Source: Chitinophaga filiformis (GTDB lineage Bacteria > Bacteroidota > Bacteroidia > Chitinophagales > Chitinophagaceae). Taken from it: DNA of 64,000 nt. Where the stretch lies: contig NZ_JAKIRP010000014.1 of the NCBI RefSeq assembly GCF_021646545.1, positions 1 through 64,000 on the forward strand. The letters are read 5' to 3'. The stretch's first letter is position 1; the number at the start of each line of letters is the position of its first letter. A model generated the notes under the pieces. It ran no database searches. It was given only the letters and a program-made list of their open reading frames with translations, and was not told where the DNA came from. Positions 59,697 to 64,000 of the stretch are shown piece after piece. A program made the translations under genes and the position numbers.

Positions 59697-59872
59697 ATCT
59701 GTCTGAGATTTACCCTACAAATATGTCCCACATCCCGAAATTTCCAGTTGTACTAATTCTCACAATTCGGGTATTTTTCCCGTTTTTTATCCGTCAGCCG
59801 GCATAATACACAACAGACCGCCTACTCCGTTCTAAACGAAGCAAAGCGGCCTGTTACACAATCAAGTAATAC

Positions 59873-60718
59873 TTATTTTGACAATTGTTCGAACTCTTCG
59901 TCGGTCAGCTCTATGTCGGCAGCAGCCAGGTTTTCTTCCAGGTGTTTTATAGAACTGGTGCCAGGTATCAGCAGAATATTATCTGCGCGTTTCAGCAACC
60001 AGGCCAGTGCTATCTGCGCCGTTGTCGCGTTGTGCTTAGCAGCAATTCTGCTGATCTTGTCGGCCAGCGCCTCTGGACCTGAAGCCAGTGGGAACCATGG
60101 TATAAATGCCAGTCCGCGTTCAGCTGTATAATCCACAATTTCTTCCCACTGACGGTTACCCAGGTTGTAGAGATTCTGCACAGATACAATAGGTAATACT
60201 TTTTCAGCCTGTTCGATCTGTTTAATATCTACTTCTGATAAACCTACATACCTGATCTTCCCTGCGTTCACAGCCTCCACCACTGGCGCCAGTGTTTCTT
60301 CTACCGGCACATTAGGATCGAAACGGTGCAGTTGCCAGAGATCAATAGTGTCGACCTTTAAACGTTTGAGACTACCTTCAATGTTCTCGCGGATAAAGGC
60401 AGGGTCGCCATTAGGCGTCCACCGATCGGGGCCTGGGCGGTTAAAGCCTCCTTTAGTGGCGATTACCAGGTCATCTTTATAGGGGTAAAGCGCATCAGCG
60501 ATCAATGATTCATTCAACTTAGGCCCATATGCTTCTGCAGTATCGATGAAATTTACACCGCCGGCTACAGCAGCCTGCAGTACTTTCTTCGCATTCTCGC
60601 GGTCAGCTACCTCTCCAAATACGCCTTTTCCAGTCAATTGCATTGCCCCGTAACCAAGACGGTTGATCTCAAGCTGGCCTCCTAAGCTGAAGGTCAGACT
60701 CTTTGTGCTTGTTGCCAT
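59873..60718 (-). CDS. Aldo/keto reductase
   Basis: A 281-residue (beta/alpha)8-barrel NADPH-dependent reductase, shorter than the one at 16251. The catalytic tetrad is visible: Asp and Tyr in DTAEAYGPK, Lys in VIATKGGF, and His in LWQLHRFD. The cofactor-binding end is ILLIPGTSSIKHLEENL. This length and motif set match the pyridoxal- or YdbC-like branch. Substrate unknown. It has a weak hairpin beyond its stop, and the AraC gene lies downstream on the same strand. Confidence 0.92.
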   Translation of the reverse strand: MATSTKSLTFSLGGQLEINRLGYGAMQLTGKGVFGEVADRENAKKVLQAAVAGGVNFIDTAEAYGPKLNESLIADALYPYKDDLVIATKGGFNRPGPDRWTPNGDPAFIRENIEGSLKRLKVDTIDLWQLHRFDPNVPVEETLAPVVEAVNAGKIRYVGLSEVDIKQIEQAEKVLPIVSVQNLYNLGNRQWEEIVDYTAERGLAFIPWFPLASGPEALADKISRIAAKHNATTAQIALAWLLKRADNILLIPGTSSIKHLEENLAAADIELTDEEFEQLSK

Positions 60719-61076
60719 TTTCTTATGTTTTAATAATCAATCCTGAAATATGTATGATAAATCTGTTACGTTATGCTGTTCAGCAATCTGCTCACATGAG
60801 CATCAATAAACGTACCCGCCGCTGTTGCCGATCGCGGCCATGGCGGAATAGTTTAATAAATAGTTAACTACGGGCGACCATTTGGTGCAGCGATGTTTTG
60901 CTTGTTCAGTTTACTGACACAAAGATGCATTGTTTGTAAAAAGCGGAGATTAGCAAAAACAAATGTTTTCTTATGAATTTCAAAGATGGGGTGTGGAAGT
61001 TGCTCACCTGTCTCATAAACCGGTATAGGAACAGGTGAGCAACCTTATTAAAAACATCATTCAGTCGAAGTTATCC
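60719..61076. other. 358-base intergenic region with a perfect hairpin
   Basis: GTTGCTCACCTGT (60999-61011) and ACAGGTGAGCAAC (61031-61043) pair perfectly over 13 bases around a 19-base loop, 34 bases beyond the GH95 stop on the minus strand. It is probably the end of the GH95 transcript, although no U-tract follows. The rest (60719-60998) has no gene or clear promoter. Confidence 0.6.
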
Positions 61077-63515
61077 TCACATCGCCTCAAACACATACAC
61101 CTTGCCCTTCTCCGTCGGCACATCATACAAGTTCGTCGACTCAAACTCCAGTGGTTTCACATCCTTACTATGTATCAGCGGCTCCGCCACGGCCGTTACC
61201 TGGTAAAAAGGATTACTATTCTCACCACTCGCCTTTGTCAATGTATGCGCAGCTTTCAGGGGCTGATTACTTCTGATACGGCAGTTACCGCCCAGCGTGG
61301 ATTTAATAACAAGTTTAGTCAATTTTCCATTCTGCCATACCAGGTCTTCCACCACAAATCCACCTCTTGCACGCAGGCCTTTTATACTACCTGTCTTCCA
61401 TTGCTGCGGCAATGCCGGCAATACATGGATAGCACCATCATGACTTTGCATCAGCATTTCTGTAATACCGGATGTACATCCGAAGTTACCGTCTATCTGA
61501 AAAGGCGCATGGGCATCAAAGAGATTGGTATAAGTACCGCCCCCGCGTTTACCAACAGGGCTTAACTGGTTGGTGATAAGTTTCAGTGCATGATCTCCGT
61601 TACGTAGTCTGGCCCACCAGTTCACCTTCCATCCCATACTCCACCCTGTGGAAATATCACCGCGTTGTATCAGGGTAGTGTTGGCTGCACTGGCCAGTAA
61701 AGGCGTACGGTCGGGAGAGATCTGGGAAGAGGGATACAGACCATATAAGTGTGATATATGCCGGTGTTCATCCTTAGGATTGTCCAGGTCTTCGATCCAC
61801 TCCTGCAATTGTCCGTACTGACCGATCTGCATTGGCGGCAGGCGTTTACGTACCATTCTGAAAGTATCTACCAGCGCCTTATCCTTCCCCAGGATGTCAG
61901 CGGCATTGATAGCGGCACTTAATGCATCAAAAACGATCTGGTTATCCATCGTACAACCTGCATCCATATGAACACCGGGTCTGGAAGCCGGTGCATTTTC
62001 AGGCGAGTGACCAGGATTCACCACCAGGTATCCCCGTTTGGGATCTGCTACAAGATCATCTACGAAAAACAGTGCTGCACCTTTAATAGCGGGGTATACA
62101 TCGGCGAGATAACGTTTATCACCATTGTAGAGGTAACGCTCCCAGAGGTGCTGGGCCAGCCAGGCGCCCCCCATGCTCCAGATCCCCCAGTTGATCTTAT
62201 CCACAGGGCCTGTAATACGCCAGAGGTCCGTATTATGATGGGCAACCCATCCCCTGGCGCCATACATCGTGCGTGCAGTGCCCTGTCCTGTTACAGACAG
62301 TTCTTTGACCATCTGTATCAGTGGTTCATGCATTTCCGGCAGATTGTCCTTTTCTGCCGGCCAGTAGTTCATTTCTGTATTGATGTTGATAGTGTATTTG
62401 CTATCCCATGGCGGCCTCATTTCTGCGTTCCAGATACCCTGCAAATTAGCGGGTTGTCCGCCCGGCTGAGAACAGGATATCAGCAGGTAACGGCCAAACT
62501 GGAAATAGAGCGACACGAACTGTGGATCAAATGTCTTTGAGAAGTTGGCCAGTCGCAGGTCAGTAGGCTCTTTTGCCGCATCAGAAGTACCGAGGTCTAT
62601 CTTTACACGGTTGAAATAACGTTGATAAGCAGCTGTATGCTCCTTCAGTAATGTAACATAAGGCTTCTTCACCGCAGCATTCAGATAAGCAGTTGCCCGC
62701 TTTACCTCATCAGCGCTAAGGTCCTGATAGTTCACATAATTGGTAGCCATGGAAATAAAGATCAACGCACTGCTGGCGTTCTTTACCGTGATGGCTGTAT
62801 CTCCGGTGGTCACGCTGCCGCCTGTGGCGATTATCTTTGCAATACCGTTGAACTTCACCTTTCCTTCCACGGTCTCGTGACTACCTGTCATACCGTTCAC
62901 CGTAAGATCGTTCCCTGTTGCTTTTACAACAGCATTCTTTTGTGGAGTGGTCAGATAAGCAGCGAAACCCAATGTACCTGGTTTGCTGCTGCTCAGCCGT
63001 ACGATGATGGTCTGTGCCGGCACTGAAGCAAATACCTCCCGCGTATATTGCACACCATTTACTGTATAGGTAGTTTTTGCGATCGCTTCTTCAATATCCA
63101 GTTCCCGGTAATAATCCTGGTACTGCTCATGGCCAGGAAAGGCCAGATGCAGGCTACCTACGGGCTGGAACATTTGTCCATTAGATGTTTTGGTCTCGAC
63201 CTTCTCCGCCGCCAGATCCTGGGCTTCCTTCTGTTTACCTTCGAAGATCAGCTGCCTGATCCTGGGCAGGGCTTCCAGCGCTTCAGGATTGTCATTACGG
63301 TTAGGACTACCTGTCCAGACGGTGCCTTCATTCAGTTGAATGACCTCTTCCGCGGGGTTCCCGAATACCATTCCTCCAAGGCGGCCATTCCCTACGGGAA
63401 GCGCAGCCGTCCATATATCGCCGGCCGGTTGCCGGTACCACAATTTCAATGATTGCTGAGCATAGGACAAAAGTGGTAAGATGCCTCCTAGTACAAGCAG
63501 GGTTATTTTTTTCAT
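61077..63515 (-). CDS. Glycoside hydrolase family 95 alpha-L-fucosidase-like protein
   Basis: An 812-residue secreted enzyme. A signal peptide ends around LLSYAQ (residue 19). The N-terminal GH95 super-beta-sandwich opens WYRQPAGDIWTAALPVGNGR with IQLNEGTVWTG. An (alpha/alpha)6 catalytic domain with NTEMNYWPAEKDNLPEMH and GWVAHHNTDLWR comes next, then a C-terminal beta domain. GH95 members are 1,2-alpha-L-fucosidases or related L-galactosidases, acting by inversion. The product sugar is not provable by eye. A possible second hydrolase gene lies just upstream on the same strand. Confidence 0.93.
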   Translation of the reverse strand: MKKITLLVLGGILPLLSYAQQSLKLWYRQPAGDIWTAALPVGNGRLGGMVFGNPAEEVIQLNEGTVWTGSPNRNDNPEALEALPRIRQLIFEGKQKEAQDLAAEKVETKTSNGQMFQPVGSLHLAFPGHEQYQDYYRELDIEEAIAKTTYTVNGVQYTREVFASVPAQTIIVRLSSSKPGTLGFAAYLTTPQKNAVVKATGNDLTVNGMTGSHETVEGKVKFNGIAKIIATGGSVTTGDTAITVKNASSALIFISMATNYVNYQDLSADEVKRATAYLNAAVKKPYVTLLKEHTAAYQRYFNRVKIDLGTSDAAKEPTDLRLANFSKTFDPQFVSLYFQFGRYLLISCSQPGGQPANLQGIWNAEMRPPWDSKYTININTEMNYWPAEKDNLPEMHEPLIQMVKELSVTGQGTARTMYGARGWVAHHNTDLWRITGPVDKINWGIWSMGGAWLAQHLWERYLYNGDKRYLADVYPAIKGAALFFVDDLVADPKRGYLVVNPGHSPENAPASRPGVHMDAGCTMDNQIVFDALSAAINAADILGKDKALVDTFRMVRKRLPPMQIGQYGQLQEWIEDLDNPKDEHRHISHLYGLYPSSQISPDRTPLLASAANTTLIQRGDISTGWSMGWKVNWWARLRNGDHALKLITNQLSPVGKRGGGTYTNLFDAHAPFQIDGNFGCTSGITEMLMQSHDGAIHVLPALPQQWKTGSIKGLRARGGFVVEDLVWQNGKLTKLVIKSTLGGNCRIRSNQPLKAAHTLTKASGENSNPFYQVTAVAEPLIHSKDVKPLEFESTNLYDVPTEKGKVYVFEAM

Positions 63516-63720
63516 AACTGGATAATGTGTTAGACCTATAATAGATCAGCCATGTCTGCAGACAGTCCATAGCTGGGGAAAGCAAATTACAAATGATGAT
63601 CTATGAATGCAAACCGTCTGTAATAATAACTGTAGTATTAACACATAAAAATGGGGTACTGCATATCTGTCAGTGGGTTACGCACTTTCATCTTGTACTG
63701 GCAACTCATCAGTAAACTAA

Positions 63721-64000
63721 TTAAACCGTTTCATCGATCAGCATTACATCCCATGGCTGTAACGTTTTGCTGATCAGCAGCACGCCCACATTGCTGGACA
63801 GCACCTGTTCTTCCTTCACCGCCATCGCCATCTGCTGCATCGTTTTCAGCTGATCTCCTGCCAGCGAATCCGGATTACCGGCCTGCTTCCAGGCATACAA
63901 TGCATTGCCGTTTTCCTTGTCCAGTATTTCCACATTGAAACGGGCATCTTTATTTGTATTCATGAGCTTAAACGTGAAGTTGCGCGGCTCTCCCTGTTTA
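63721..64000 (-). CDS. C-terminal fragment of a larger protein, possibly a glycoside hydrolase
   Basis: The minus-strand frame ends in TAA at 63721 and stays open to the window edge, giving about 92 visible residues. The first readable part (KQGEPRNFTFKLMNTNKDA) and the end VLLISKTLQPWDVMLIDE resemble the terminal beta-domain of GH39-type beta-xylosidases. An in-frame ATG at 63963 is probably internal, because the frame continues upstream without a stop. Only the end is seen, so the family is tentative. Confidence 0.5.
   Translation of the reverse strand, partial: KQGEPRNFTFKLMNTNKDARFNVEILDKENGNALYAWKQAGNPDSLAGDQLKTMQQMAMAVKEEQVLSSNVGVLLISKTLQPWDVMLIDETV

Overview
The window looks like chromosomal DNA of a free-living, polysaccharide-degrading member of the Bacteroidota, most likely Chitinophaga or a close relative in the Chitinophagaceae. 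The signs are two SusC/SusD pairs, an ECF sigma/FecR/STN-receptor cassette, DUF4249 next to a TonB receptor, LytTR-type two-component genes, and promoters with the Bacteroidota -7 element TAnnTTTG. No rRNA, canonical tRNA or CRISPR array is present. Both ends of the window cut through genes.

Layout. 0-5 kb: the edge of a possible transposase ORF, an AraC regulator, an SDR oxidoreductase, a tyrosine/dual-specificity phosphatase, an unknown protein, and a TetR-led stress set (TetR, NTF2-like, OsmC). 5.3-10.5 kb: LytS-type kinase, LytTR regulator, TonB-dependent receptor and DUF4249 lipoprotein. 10.8-16.2 kb: a P460-type cytochrome with a receiver-truncated LytTR protein, a beta-hydroxyacid dehydrogenase, a diheme cytochrome c and a GH128-like lipoprotein. 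16.2-27.3 kb: aldo/keto reductase, thioredoxin, a tripartite RND efflux operon (TolC-RND-MFP) with an AraC regulator, a class-3 lipase-like protein that has lost its serine, an AhpD-like protein and a pirin.

27.6-30.1 kb is the most interesting stretch. A Ro60 (TROVE/vWA) gene is followed immediately by a tandem array of six Y-RNA-like units. Each unit has its own base-paired closing stem, a conserved Ro-type bulged helix and, in four to five of them, a tRNA-like domain in permuted order (T-arm, then a closed acceptor-like stem, then D-arm). Base changes between units are compensated in the stems. One unit (77 nt) has no tRNA-like domain and another has an enlarged acceptor loop, so the locus appears to encode a family of different Ro60 RNA partners. 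Two small unknown genes with their own promoter follow.

30-39 kb: an MFS exporter diverging from a MarR/OsmC pair across two matching palindromes, a YiiX-like hydrolase, a TPR protein with a histone-H1-like tail, a secreted EEP nuclease/phosphatase, a DinB-fold protein and DNA polymerase IV. 39-54 kb: two glycan-uptake loci on the minus strand. One is ECF sigma, FecR, STN-SusC, SusD, sialidase and a DinB-fold protein. The other is a simpler SusC-SusD pair whose leader carries five tandem 53-bp repeats. 54-64 kb: ferritin, cupin, TlpA-like thioredoxin, sugar porter, alpha/beta hydrolase, AraC, aldo/keto reductase, a GH95 fucosidase and the C-terminal end of another protein, possibly a glycoside hydrolase.

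Many gene ends carry long, nearly perfect hairpins, often shared by convergent genes. All functional calls are by motif and family recognition by eye; no database search was run.
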